From NCBI GenBank assembly GCA_001643675.2, contig LSRY02000009.1:1497501-1561500 (forward strand): 64,000 bases of DNA, given 5' to 3'. The stretch comes from Monocercomonoides exilis. Lineage: Eukaryota > Preaxostyla > Oxymonadida > Polymastigidae. The translations under genes and the position numbers were made by a program. Position 1 is the stretch's first letter. The number at the start of each line of letters is the position of its first letter. Positions 22,788-34,388 of the stretch are shown here, piece after piece. A model generated the notes under the pieces. The model saw nothing but the letters and a program-made list of their open reading frames with translations. It was not told the origin of the DNA and searched no databases.

Positions 22788-24687
22788 ATTATGTTTTTAT
22801 TTGTTGAAAGTTTCCATATGCTTCTTGTTCATTTTTTTTTAAACTGTTAGAATTAATTTCAATTGTATGAAAAAATGCTCTTTTTTGTATTATATGTTTA
22901 TACTTTTGTTATACAGTGAAATTAACAGAATGCTCTTTAAAACGCAAAAAACAAAATAGAAAAGCTTTGTGGATCGAGAAAAATAATCTGACCATTTTCT
23001 AGGGTTTTTTATAAGCATTGGTCCAGGTAATGTTGAAATGATTAAAAGAAATGTGTCACATGAAAAATATTTACAGAATTTATGTTTTATTTTGTTATTT
23101 TAGCGCTTATATTGAACAATCAAAAAGAAATTTCTTTCTTGTTTTTTCGTTTAATTCCAATAAACAGAGCTTTAAAAAAATTATTGAATGAAAACTTTTA
23201 CTAATTTATTATCGTTGGATAAATCTGTGAATATTTTTTATTGAGTTGATAAGATTAAAAATTCATGAATTTGATATCTTTTTTATTTTCTCGTAATAAA
23301 AGGTGCGTTTTCAATGACAAATAATTCATTGGTAGTTGATGGAGTTTTATCAAAACAGCGCTTGCGGAAGATGATTAATTTGCAACCAGTTTCAACTTTG
23401 TTAATGTGGAATTTTTTGTTCAAACAAAAATGAAGTATGTATTCGGTCTTCAAAATAAACCATGTGAATGGTGTTTCTGCTTTTGCTTCTGCTGTTTATC
23501 TGCTGATTGAAAAAGATGCATCTCCTCATCTGCTGATACCTTGCTATCGCTGGTACCTTCTTAAAACTTTTTCAGCAGTTGAATGACCAGCATTGTGTTA
23601 AAGAAATTGTTGAATATGCACAGTGTTCACTTTTCTCTCAGATCAACATCCAACAGTTTCAGCGCTTTTTTATAGTGGAAAACTTTGACTCTGCTCATGG
23701 AATGATGGAATACGAAATACTTCTACTGTGATGGCACATGTGCACCACTGACAAATTGCTTATGCGTCTGGGATGAAATTCTCGACTAGAGGATATTTTC
23801 TTTTGATGGCTCTGCATGAGAAGGTTTGACAGTGGCTGCAGGTGTCGAGAAGATGAACGAAGAAAGCAAGACGACAGTATCTGGTAATGAAATTGCTGCT
23901 GCTGTACTTGGAAAAATACTTGCATTAAAGAAGAGGAAGAAGAGAAAAAAAAAGAAGAAAAAGAGAAATTGGAAAAAGGATTATGAAATTTCGTCTGAAG
24001 AAACAAGAAAAAGAAATGAATAGAAATGAACCATCAAACTTGGAGTTATCAGCTGTTCCGCAATTCCACTCTTTTTATTGTTTTGGTTGTTGAGTCGCAT
24101 TGTTGGAAATGATGCTGCTTCAATTAAAGAATGCATCATTTGCTCTGCAATTAGTGGCGGTGTTGCCATCGAAAAAGAAGAAAAAGATGAATCTAATACT
24201 ATTCATCCAAAAATATGGAGGAAGGAAACATATCGCTGCACCATTATAGGAAGTTGAATTTGATGTCAATTTGATATTTTCAAATTGGCAATCATTAACC
24301 AGAAATTTTGTTGACTTGTTTTGTGGAGGATAATTGAATGTGAGAGAACCAGTAGAATCACCACCTGAATTTGAGATGCATTTGCATATGGAAAATTAGA
24401 ATTGAAAATTTGTATTATCATGTCCAAAAGCAAAATATCAACAAGTTCCACACCAATCAGCTATTTTGCAATGCTCCACTCTGTTTTCTGAGAAGGTCCA
24501 ATCAGAATTTGGTTGTGAATGGTTAACGAACGCTATTTTTCCATGAACAGCAGAATCGGTCTCGTATTAAAAATAGACAGTAAAGACATTAATAAAATAT
24601 ATATAAAACACAGTTCCACTTTATGGAAAAAATACATTGCATCAAAAATAGAAAGTGACGGCGCAATTTTAACATATAAATACACAA
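22788..24687. other. Palindrome spacer with decayed coding-like sequence
   Basis: The 1.9-kb single-copy centre between the two Merlin copies. The first 600 bases are AT-rich and featureless. From about 23.46 to 24.55 kb the plus strand has short protein-like stretches in changing frames ('GVSAFASAVYLLIEKDASPH', 'LGKILALKKRKKRKKKKKKR', 'PVESPPEFEMHLHMEN') with stops between them, so this looks like an old pseudogene. Product not recognised. Confidence 0.4.
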
Positions 24688-26275
24688 AAAAATATGTTTC
24701 AAAAGAGATAAAAAAGGAGAAAATACACAAACATTTTGCTTCTTTTTATAAATTGTTTTGATCAATATGCTGTATGATCTTCAATTCAAAAGCATTCGCA
24801 TTGAAAACTCTAAAGATAAATATGAAAATTTTATTATGGGATTGATCACAAAAATTTTTTAGATAAAAAATTTTTTTGATATCTCAAAAAACTGCTCCAC
24901 CCAAAAGTGTTGCTTTTTTATGTCATTTATTTCATTTTTATTTTTATGTGAAAAATCGTTAAATTGAAGGAGGTATTTTGTTACACTTATACCCCTATTT
25001 CCACTGTGATGATGATTCTTTTGATGTTTTGGCTTGAAATCAAAGATTGGCAAATTGGCATGATGTTAAATGTATCTCAAATGACGATTGGGTACTGGAC
25101 AAGCGTTGCAAGGTCGACTGCGTGAAATCACTTAAATTACAGAAATGAAAAAATTGGAGGGGCAGGCAAAATAGTAGAAATTGATGAAGCCGCATGGAGG
25201 AGACGGAAATACAAAAAAGGTTTTAACATCGTATATTAATATTGAAAACATTTATATTAATTTATTTGTTGTGAAAATAACTATTTTTTGAATTAGGAAA
25301 GCTGAAAAAATAGATGTGGATATTTGGAGCTGTCGAACGAAAAAGTGAAGAAGAATTAGGAAAAAAATTTGTGGTCATTGTGCCTAATCGAAAAAAAGAG
25401 ACATTAATCCCTATAATTAAAAATATAATCAAAGAAGGAACAACAATAATCAGCGACGAGTGGAAAGCATACACTTGTTTAGGAGAAATTGGTTACACCC
25501 ACCAAACCGTCTGCCACAAACGTCATTACGTTGACCCCGTTACAAAAGCCAATACGAACTCTATCGAAGGAATGTGGGCACATTTGCGATCTTTTTTTCC
25601 AAGATATGGAGTGAGAGAGCGGTTTATTCCTGGAGTGCTTGCAACGTTCATTGTTAAAAGATCAGGTTCACTTTCCTACGGAGAATTCATCGAAAAAGTA
25701 ATAAATTTTCAATCTGAAGATGAATTTGAATTGGAAATTGATGATGATGAAGTTGATGAAAACGAAGAAATTCCTGATATAAATGACCTTTTAGGAATTA
25801 GAGATGAAGAGGATACTGAAGAAGAACTTTTAAAATCAGAAAGCGAGGATTCAGATCCTTTTGGAGTTGGAACAGGAGAAGATTCCTCGGAATTTGAACC
25901 ATAAACATAATAATTTTTATAAATTTTTTGCGAAAATATTTTTTGATCTTTTTTCACTCACATCACTTTTCGCAAGATGTTACGAAGTGAATATTAACAG
26001 AATCATAAAACAGAACTTCCGTTGTTATTATTTAGTGAAAATTTTTGGTACGCGTTTTGTATGTTTATGCCTAAATTAATATTGAATATTTGTTGAGATA
26101 TTTTAATTTTAAATTTTTGTCCGGATAAAAAAAGTCCGGATAAAAAAACCACCCTATTTCAAAAATTGTGTCAATTCAATTTCCACATCTGACGCTTTGC
26201 GACAAATCCAATCAAAATTTGTCAAGAATAAAAAACTTCACAAGTTCCTCATATTGCATTAATGAAACAGCATAT
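24688..26275. repeat. Right arm of the palindrome, inner block
   Basis: Inverted copy of 21202-22787. It ends exactly at ATAT (26272-26275), where the 11.5-kb insertion begins; the arm resumes at 37795 with the same ATAT. Confidence 0.9.
24954..25904 (+). pseudogene. Merlin/IS1595-like DDE transposase, copy 2 (two nonsense mutations)
   Basis: Transposase of the Merlin superfamily, eukaryotic relatives of bacterial IS1595/ISXO2. It reads 'MMLNVSQMTIGYWTSVARST' (helix-turn-helix-like), TGA (25123-25125), 'NEKIGGAGKIVEIDEAAWRR' (first catalytic Asp in 'EIDEA'), an intron (GT at 25220, AG ending 25296), then 'GKLKK', TAG (25311-25313) and 'MWIFGAVER', 'TIISDEWKAYTCL' (second Asp), 'GYTHQTVCHKRHYVDP' and 'NSIEGMWAHLRSFFPRYG' (catalytic Glu). 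An acidic tail follows. All DDE residues remain, but the stops make it a pseudogene. The N-terminal zinc-binding part usual in this family was not found. Confidence 0.8.
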
Positions 26276-26734
26276 GTCAAAATTTTTTTGAAAAGTGACA
26301 TCAGATCAAAAATTTGTCCCATGGAAGTTAATTTTTTATCAAACAGTTTCCATAATTCTTATGAAAAAAACAAACTTTCACAATAATGTTTGTTGGTTTA
26401 TTGCAAATTTCTAGATGAGAAAAAATATTTTGTAGCAAAAAATTATATATTCTGTTTTGTGATCAAAATTCAAATAGCTGATAAACAATAAATATTCTTT
26501 TTCTTTTCTTTGTCCATGTTGGAATTACTGAGTTCAAAAATGCTCAAGGTATATCATGAATCAATTTTTATCGAAATTTAAGTATTCTGTTGATGTTTCT
26601 AATTTAAATTTGAACTGAAATTTGCAATGCATGGAACAAATAATTATATTTCATTCTCCAAATAGAGCTTCCACATGTTCAAGTGAGCTATGAAACAGGA
26701 GCTTTCAAGCAAATAAGCGATTTTTGTTGCAGCA

Positions 26735-29700
26735 GACGTTGTGCAATTTCTGGTAATTACTGCGCATTTGATTGAGAAGGAGCTGATTGGCGGCCAAACG
26801 AAGAAGCTGAAGAGATCAATGGCTGAAAGACAGATGAACAAAATGAATATCAACGAAAAGAAAATCGAAGACGAAGACAAAGCTTACAGCGCATCAATGA
26901 AAAAGGCAAAGGAAAACAAAAAGAAAAAAGACGGAATAAACACAGCAGCAGCAGAAGAAGAAGAAAAAGAAACAGAGGATGATCAGATATATGTGCCACT
27001 CAAGTCACTTTCGATATAAACTGTGCTGCGTTTGCAGAGGGAGTCCCAGATACATTCGGAAGATGCTTCGTCTTCAGGGGAAGAAAAAGGAATGCAAAAT
27101 GACTCAAATGGAAATAACGAAGCTATTCTACCTGCAAGTTCTAATGGAATGGCTGCCTTCATCGCATTATCAGAAAAAATATAACAACGCACAGATGACG
27201 AATCCAAGAAAGCCGAAAATGTGGATGAAGCATCAAAGCGTTTAGCTCATTCCAATGAAATATTCTCAAATTACCAAATTTTTTCTGATCTGGTTGTGAA
27301 TTTGGCACGACAACAGGCGAAAGAGTCGCCTGTTTTCAATCTGCTCTCTTTGATGACTGAAAGAGTGAGCAGAAATGAAGATGATGATATATTAAATATT
27401 GATCAATTAGAACAATCTAATCCATCTGAACAGATATCTTCTTCATCATCCTCTTCATTCTCTTCATCCTCCTCATCCTCCTCCTCATTGCAATCACCAT
27501 CATCATCATAAAAAGATAAGTTCGTCATAAGAAATTAATCCAGCTTCTTCATCAACAAACATCCACACAGCACCAGATGACATTCGACCAACACCTTTGA
27601 TTCCTTCTAATATGCTAATTTCTCACGCATTTTCATATGGCGCACATTTCGATCCAAAATATGAAATATCATTTGCTCATAATTTCATCTTTTTGGTATG
27701 GAGAAAAGGAGAAAACTTCACTGAAAGATTAATGTTTGTGAATGCTCAAATTTTCCATTCTTTTGAGAACGAACAAACAAGAGGCGACATCATCCATAGA
27801 GAAGAGACAACTGATAACGAGAACATTGAGCACACTGAGAACACAACAGCAGAAGACACTTCTTTTGATGAAGCAACAGGAAATGAAGGAAATAAAGGAA
27901 ATCCATCAAATGAAAACAATGTGAGAGAAGGAAGTGCTTTGATTGCAGCTATTCGGAGAGAAGTTGAACAGAGAGGAGTGAGAAGCAATGCAAACACTCA
28001 GAATGACATTACTCACAATGCAGCAGGCAGCATACCAAATGTGACATACCACGTTCTATCAATACTTGCTCGCTCTGTGATTATGTTTACAGACATTTCT
28101 AATTTTGTTATTTCTTTGGAGATTATGAACAACACAAGCCAGTTGGTCACAACAAATTTGAAGGAGATTTGCCCTTTTTTCAATTCAGATTCAGATGAAG
28201 ATTCAAATGCAACAACATCACTGACAACGACGATGGCAACATCATCATCAACTTATTCATCCACTTCTGCACATTCTCCTTCATCGTCATCTTCAATAGC
28301 AGACTTGTCATACAGCATTCCACAAGAAATATTCTCGTCAGCTGCAGATGTTGTGCATTTCTTCCTGTTTAGCTACTCCTCTTCATCCTCTTTCGAAGGA
28401 ATGCCTCTTCTTTTCAATGGTTCAAATGCTCAAGAGACTCATTTCCTGCTATTTGAGGCGAGAAAAACAATGCTTCGAATTATGCAGTAGCAGACAAAAC
28501 TGCTTGTGATGAGAAAAGATAAAATACTGAATGAGATGCAGATGCTGAATGAAGGGTTCAAATAAGTTGATTTGAGTGATGTGCTCCGTATTCGATGGAC
28601 AAAAGAAAAGGAAGAATTGGAAAGAGCCATTCCATCAAATGCGATTTTGAGAGACTTCGTCAAAGTAAAGCTTGTCCAACTGCAATTCTTGTTTGAACTT
28701 AATTCTGCTGACAAATGGAGATGCACAGATGTTCCCAAAAATGTGATCCCAAAACTGATAAAGCTGATTCGCTTGCTTCATTTTCAGCTTTCCTTGATTC
28801 GCAGAAGTATTGGCATTGTTATGTATGTTCTTGTGCACATTACAACAGACAACTTGGGTGTGTCTCTGCTGAAGATGTCTGAATACTCAGAAATGACAGG
28901 CGCTCTGATGATGGCACAAGGCAGAGACTACAAATGGTTTTGCGAAATATCCTCAGAGTGGGCAAAAGCGAAGACAGAAATGAAAACAAGGAGGAGCACT
29001 TTGCAGACGAACAGAAACGATGAAGGAAAAGGCACTCTTGGCGAGTCAAACGAAGCGCCACAGAATGAGAAAGCCGCATCTTCAGGTGGAAAAAGTGTGC
29101 ATTCAGAAAAAGTGTCTGAAGCATTATTAAAAGCAAATGTTGCGTTGTTGTTGATGGATCTGACACAAAAAGAGAAAGATGCATTCAAATACGAAAGGAA
29201 AGATTGTATCAGGTTCCAGGTGCTGATTCATGTTCACCCAAAGTCATTCTCTCACCTTCCGTATTTAACATGTTTGACTATCCAATTGATGCATACGCGA
29301 TTGAGATATCGTCATCAATGCTCATAGAACAAGGAAAAAGAGTATCATATTTTGAGGCCACTCTCATTTTGATAGTGTCAATCATCACTTTCATCCATAT
29401 TATGAGGAGCATGGGAGCGAATATCGAAGGACTCCCAAATGACCAAACAGAAGACGAAGAAAACAACAACCAACAAGATGGAAACGAAGAAGTCTACAGG
29501 CATTATCATAAAGACGAATCGAGAGAAGAAGGAGTTGGAGTTGGAGTTGGAGAAGGAGGAGAAGGAGTATTTGAAGAGGGAGCTTTCGAAGACAAAATAG
29601 AAGAAGAAAGGCAGATAGGAAGAGAAAGACATGGAGAAGAAGAACGAGCGAAAAGGAGAAGCAAAGAAGCCGTCGGAAATGAAGATGGCTTCAGAATTGA

Positions 29701-30100
29701 AATAAAGCCTCAACAACAACCACACAAAGAAGTCGAATACAAAGAAGAAAAAAAAATGCGACTTGTATTGAAGGCTCTACTGTTCTGTGGACCAGCGATC
29801 TTTACGATTTATAACACAACATACTCACTATCGACAAGAAAACTTAGCAGAGTCGAATTCTTCAGTTGCGGCCGAAGCGTTTCAAACTCTTTCAGAGATA
29901 CAACACAAGTTGTCTGAAAATAAGCGTGAGGAAAAAGTCAACAAGAAGGCAACGAAAATGCTTTAACATCTTTCATTGAAGCAGAAAAGAATGAGATAAA
30001 ACAGCTTTTTTGCAACTGGAGAAGAAAGTTTTATATTGTCGAACCTGTTGTTGGGAATACAGAAGCTGAAGTGATGAAATACACAAGCGAGTGAGATCAA
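26735..30100 (+). pseudogene. Unrecognised cargo coding region, part 1
   Basis: Plus-strand protein-like sequence in successive frames: 'DVVQFLVITAHLIEKELIGG' (26.74 kb), an acidic and Ser-rich stretch to 27511, then one frame from 27531 to about 29.2 kb broken only by TAG (28488-28490) and TAA (28563-28565). That frame contains 'ALIAAIRREVEQRGVRSNAN', 'VPKNVIPKLIKLIRLLHFQL' and 'DNLGVSLLKMSEYSEMTGAL', a helical, armadillo-like texture. The frame then changes at about 29.2 kb ('YQVPGADSCSPKVILSPSVF') and continues to 29917 with a hydrophobic segment ('ATLILIVSIITFIHIM') and a charged stretch. Introns could explain some changes but no consistent set was found. Product unknown; could be another large ubiquitin-system-type protein, but this is not supported. 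Confidence 0.4.
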
Positions 30101-30235
30101 CGTTATACAGAAAGAGAAAAAGAAAGAGAAAGGAAAAGAAAGAGAACTGGATTTGATTTGGATTCATTTTTGGCATTTCAAACAGGCAATGTGAGTCATT
30201 TTGACAATATAACATAGAGAGAAAGAAGATGTATA

Positions 30236-31350
30236 ATGTGTGAAGGAAAGGTGCTTCAAGTTGTTTGCCGCAAAGTTGATGAGCCTCCAGTGTCAACAAT
30301 ACGTGAAACCAATATGAAAAAATTGCAGGAACACTTAATTAAAAAGAGAAAGAAAAAAAATGAACAAAAGTTGACGAATATTAAAAATAAACTTTCGAGC
30401 AGGTTTTTTGGTTCACAAAAGAAGTCATATGAAGACGATGAAGTGAAATCCTCTTGCAGATTTGCACTTGCAAACGAAGAGGTTTCAGAATAATGTGCGA
30501 ATAATTATGGTCAGATTCCAACAAAAGAATACATACAAGAGCTAACAAAAATAAGTGCAATACATCCCACTGTTCAGAATCAGAGCAGAGGTTACTATGA
30601 AATCCACAGATTCACTCGCTCGCCTGATTCTTCACCTTCTGGGTATGTCTGCGATTTTATCATTCCTGTTCTTACGGCTGATCCTCGCCCTACATTCTGT
30701 TATGTGCTTTTTACTCTTCCGCTTTCTATTTCTGAGGTTCTTTCTTCGAAGATATCGTGTAGAGCCGATCATCAAAGAAATTGTTAAGCTTTCTTCGAAG
30801 ATCACTGTTTGTAAATAAAAGTGGATCGATACAAATTCAAACGAAGAGATGAATTGCAATTGAAAGAACATGTTCACAAAGCATGCAATATCAAAAGAAG
30901 AAGAAGAAGAAGATGGAATTAAAGAGAAAGAATATTCGAGAAATACAACAAAAGTTGCGACTATTGAATCGACGGATTGAATGGCTTGCAGATACTCCAA
31001 AAAGAGCAGAAGAGGAGTTGGAAAGCCCACTCAGAGCGAAACGATGGCTAAAAGAGATTGTGGAAGGAGAGTACATCGCAGCAAAGGCGATGAAGTTGAC
31101 TGTTCCACTTCATCCTGGAGCGTATTGGTGCACGGAAACAGAAGCCGAAGCCTGGGAGTGGATCAAAGATGCTGCGAAAGAGAAGCACATATCGTTGGAC
31201 GATCGCGTTTCAATCACAGAATTCTTTTCTATCAATTCGGATCATTGCTTCTTTGAACGTTTGACTGAACTTCAAACACTGACTAAGTTTCTCATAGGAA
31301 TGTTTAAGCCGGTGAGGATTTTCGGAAAAATATTGAATGGAGAGTAGAGA
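30236..31350 (+). pseudogene. Unrecognised cargo coding region, part 2
   Basis: Plus-strand fragments: 'NYGQIPTKEYIQELTKISAI' (30.5 kb), continuing to 'SGYVCDFIIPVLTADPRPTF', then a 154-codon frame (30883-31347) that has a Lys-rich coiled-coil-like start and 'AEAWEWIKDAAKEKHISLDD', 'FFSINSDHCFFERLTELQTL'. The composition is clearly protein-like but frames change and stops intervene. No family recognised; it probably belongs to the same decayed gene as the neighbouring fragments. Confidence 0.35.
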
Positions 31351-31567
31351 ATAAAATGATGGGAGATGTTTGAAAGGCTGAAGGAGCTGAAAGAAAACAG
31401 AGAGACAATTCAGCGTGTTGTCAAAAGAAGACAAGAATGGACAATGCGACGAGCAATGCAAAAAGAGGCAGAAAGAATAAAGGACCAAGACAGAATGACG
31501 TGGGGTTATTAGCACCCTCTCAAAAAAGAGCACAAAGTGTTGATCCGCATGCAGATACCAGCGAGCT

Positions 31568-34244
31568 TTGATCAAAAGCTCAAGGTTCTCAACTCTCTTA
31601 CTTTTGAACAGAAGCAAAAGTTGTATCGGTGGCCGAACCGAACGACAAAGATATCAGAAGAAAAAGCATGACAAAGCAGTAATTCGGAAGTTCAAACGAG
31701 AAAAGCTGCGAGAGATTAAGGATCGTCTCAGCAAAAAGACATTTTTGACACGATTGGAGAGGAAAGACGAGGAGAAAAAGGAGTTGGACAACTTGAACCA
31801 TCTTCTGAAGCAAAAAGCAGCACATCTCAAATACCAGAAACAAGAAGAAAAGAATTCCTTCCTGAAGACAATTGACAAATTTTTGAATGGAAGCCAAAGA
31901 GGTCGCAGCGAGATGCTTGAAACACAAGCTCTTTTTTCATTAAAAAGAAGGATTAGTTCGAAGGTGAAGAATATCAATTACTCTGTCTTCGTCATCGTCA
32001 GCATCCATGTCGCCATCTCTGGTCCTTTCACCTTATTCCTCCTCTTTAAATTCAGAGTCTCCTTTCAGTCATTCATCTGCTCATCCGCTTTTTTTGTCGC
32101 CTCATCGTTTGCGATGCCATCACCACCACATCCACTTTCATCATCCCAAAAATCACGGAAAGAGCACACAGAAAACTTAAAATTCTGTATTTAATGCAAA
32201 GAAAGCTGTTTCCCCAGAAGAGAAATCGAAACGGAAGCAAATTCCAAAAGCGAAGAACCTAATTTCACCATCTTTGGAAAAGGAGAAGTTTAATAGCGAT
32301 GAAAGAGACAACCAAATTACATCGAATGAAGAAACTAGCTTTGCTTGGAAGATCTTCCATGCTCAATTTATTGGATCGCAATTCATTATCACCTTCATCT
32401 TCATACTCATCATACACTTCTCCTTCTCGCTCATTCTCAACTAGCTATGAGTCCACTTCGTCCATCTGTTCCACTCGTTCGTGTGTTGAGCTTCCGTGGA
32501 AGGAGGCTGCAGAGTATTCAAAGTCAGACGAAGAATGGATACTCCATGTACGACATGTCAGAAAGATGGAGAAGAGAATATCCAACAGGCAGCAAAAATA
32601 GCAGAGCTGGACAGAAAACAAGAACTGAAAAGAAGACTGAGCGGGAAGCTCAGAAAGGAGCAGAGACTTCTCTTAAATGGATGCAGCATGTGAGCTAGCT
32701 CTGCAAGATCAATGACAACATAAGAATAAAGATGAAGATAAAAGAAGAGCGGAGGAAACCTATTTCCGGAGAAGCTAAAGCAGAGGTAAAGAAAGCGATT
32801 GATGGACTGAAGCGACAAAAAGAAGAAATGCAGAAGGAACACACTTCAATCGAAAAACAGCGCTCGAAATTGATTGATCAAATTGTTGAGCTGAGAAAGA
32901 GAATCAACAAACTATCTTTGTCAACTTCTTTAAAGAAAGAGCCTTATGAAAAGAAGATGATGAAAGTGGAACAAAAAATCCTAAAAAAGACAAGGAGTTG
33001 TGAAGAAGAAATTAACCGAGAAATGAATGAAAAGCAAACAAAAAGCAATTTTGCTTAAAACGATAAAAAAAAGCTATCAAAAATTCAACCAGAAGACACT
33101 ACAAATTTTATTCCTCTTGCAACAATTGCCAGCACTTTGGATTCATAAAAGAAGGAAGAAAAGGTTGCAAAAGCCGAAAACGATTACAAAAAAGATGAAA
33201 CAAAAACAGATAGAAAGCCAAAAGATGAATTGGAAGAAAATAAAGAAGACACTGAGCTCAAAGAAAAAGAACTATCAAAGCAAACTGAGGAGGAAAAGGG
33301 AAATGAGGAAAGCTCAATTCTTAGCAACGGGGATCTGTTAACATCACAACAAACTCAGAAAGAGCCTGAAGAGCAAATATTAGTGAAGACCTATGAAGTT
33401 TTTATCGAAGAAGCCACGAGCATAGTGAGCACAGCTACCCAATCAGAATTCATTGAAATAATAGGCACAAGTTTGAAGACTTCGAAGCGTTCATCGACGT
33501 CTCCAAAAGACAACGAGGAAGACGACGATGATAACCTTCCATTTTCTCGTCTGTGAAATGGAACAGCCTCTCCGCGAACGAGGCTGTATCCTTCGTCCTG
33601 CCTCACATCTTCTATTGTCGCTTCAATGAATCGCAGCAACGATTACGTTTCTCCATCAACACAGGCATCCTTCTTCTCTGCTCTCTCAACGCTGATTTCT
33701 GAGCTGCGCAGCGAATACCCTTCTCCACCGCGTTCACGCTCGCCCAGAAAGCCCTTCCTCCTTCTCCTCCATCGCCCCCCTTCTTGAATTATTTGAAATC
33801 ACAAAGACACAGAGAAAGAAGATCTGGACTCGGAAAAGGGTCAAAGCGGCTCGAAAGAGCAGCAGAAAGGCTGTTGGAGATGATGAGCGAGCGGCTTCGC
33901 ACTGAATCAAGAGGGAATCTGTAAAAAGGAACAAAAGAAAGCTGAGTCAGCTGAAGAAGATTCTGGATGAAGGTGAATAGGGGAACAAGAGAGACAACGG
34001 TCTGAGCGACAGGATTTGGCAAATGGCGATGAAGATGGACTAGATGGGGAGAAGCAGAATTCATCACCATTGGAAAAGAAACAACAGTGACGACTGCTAT
34101 TCAGGCGGAGACTTGGACGGAGACTTGGATGAGATTGAAATGCTGTGGAAAATTAGGCAGTTGGAGTTGGATCGTTTACGAGATAATCAAAAAGAAGGTT
34201 CGTTAACAGATAGCGAACAAATCGAGAAAGACAGAAGATTATGA
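31568..34244 (+). pseudogene. Unrecognised cargo coding region, part 3 (coiled-coil, Ser-rich, acidic)
   Basis: Charged coiled-coil-like frames: 31.64-31.95 kb ('KFKREKLREIKDRLSKKTFL' in a Lys/Glu-rich run), 32732-33058 ('GEAKAEVKKAIDGLKRQKEE'), 33230-33556 (acidic, 'ILVKTYEVFIEEATSIVSTA', then 'DNEEDDDDNLPFSRL') and 33.8-34244 ('DGDLDEIEMLWKIRQLELDR'). Ser-rich stretches lie between (32.4 kb). Stops of all three kinds occur. It continues the plus-strand gene remnant and converges with the minus-strand transposase-like gene, whose stop is at 34389-34391. Confidence 0.35.
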
Positions 34245-34388
34245 TGAAAATTTATAATTGGTTGAATTATTTGAACAATTGTTTATAAGACGATAAACAT
34301 TTGAAATGGAAAAAATAAATAAATAAAGTTGCAAGTCGATGCGTGTTGTCAAAATCTGATGAACTCAAAATGTCTGCAATGATACTAA
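34245..34388. other. Convergent intergenic gap inside the insertion
   Basis: A short AT-rich gap (with AATAAATAAATAAA near 34313) between the end of the plus-strand cargo remnant and the minus-strand stop. The AATAAA motifs could serve plus-strand polyadenylation; this is inference. Confidence 0.3.

Noticed and set aside
25122-25142. A 21-nt intron (GTGAAATCACTTAAATTACAG is 21 bases, spanning this interval) in the Merlin transposase
   Set aside because: The segment is a multiple of three, and translating through it keeps the spacing expected before 'NEKIGGAGK'. A single TGA nonsense mutation is simpler than an extraordinarily short intron.
27520-27543. A 24-nt intron joining the frames at 27221-27511 and 27531-29200
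   Set aside because: A TAA precedes the putative donor, so the join does not restore the reading frame.
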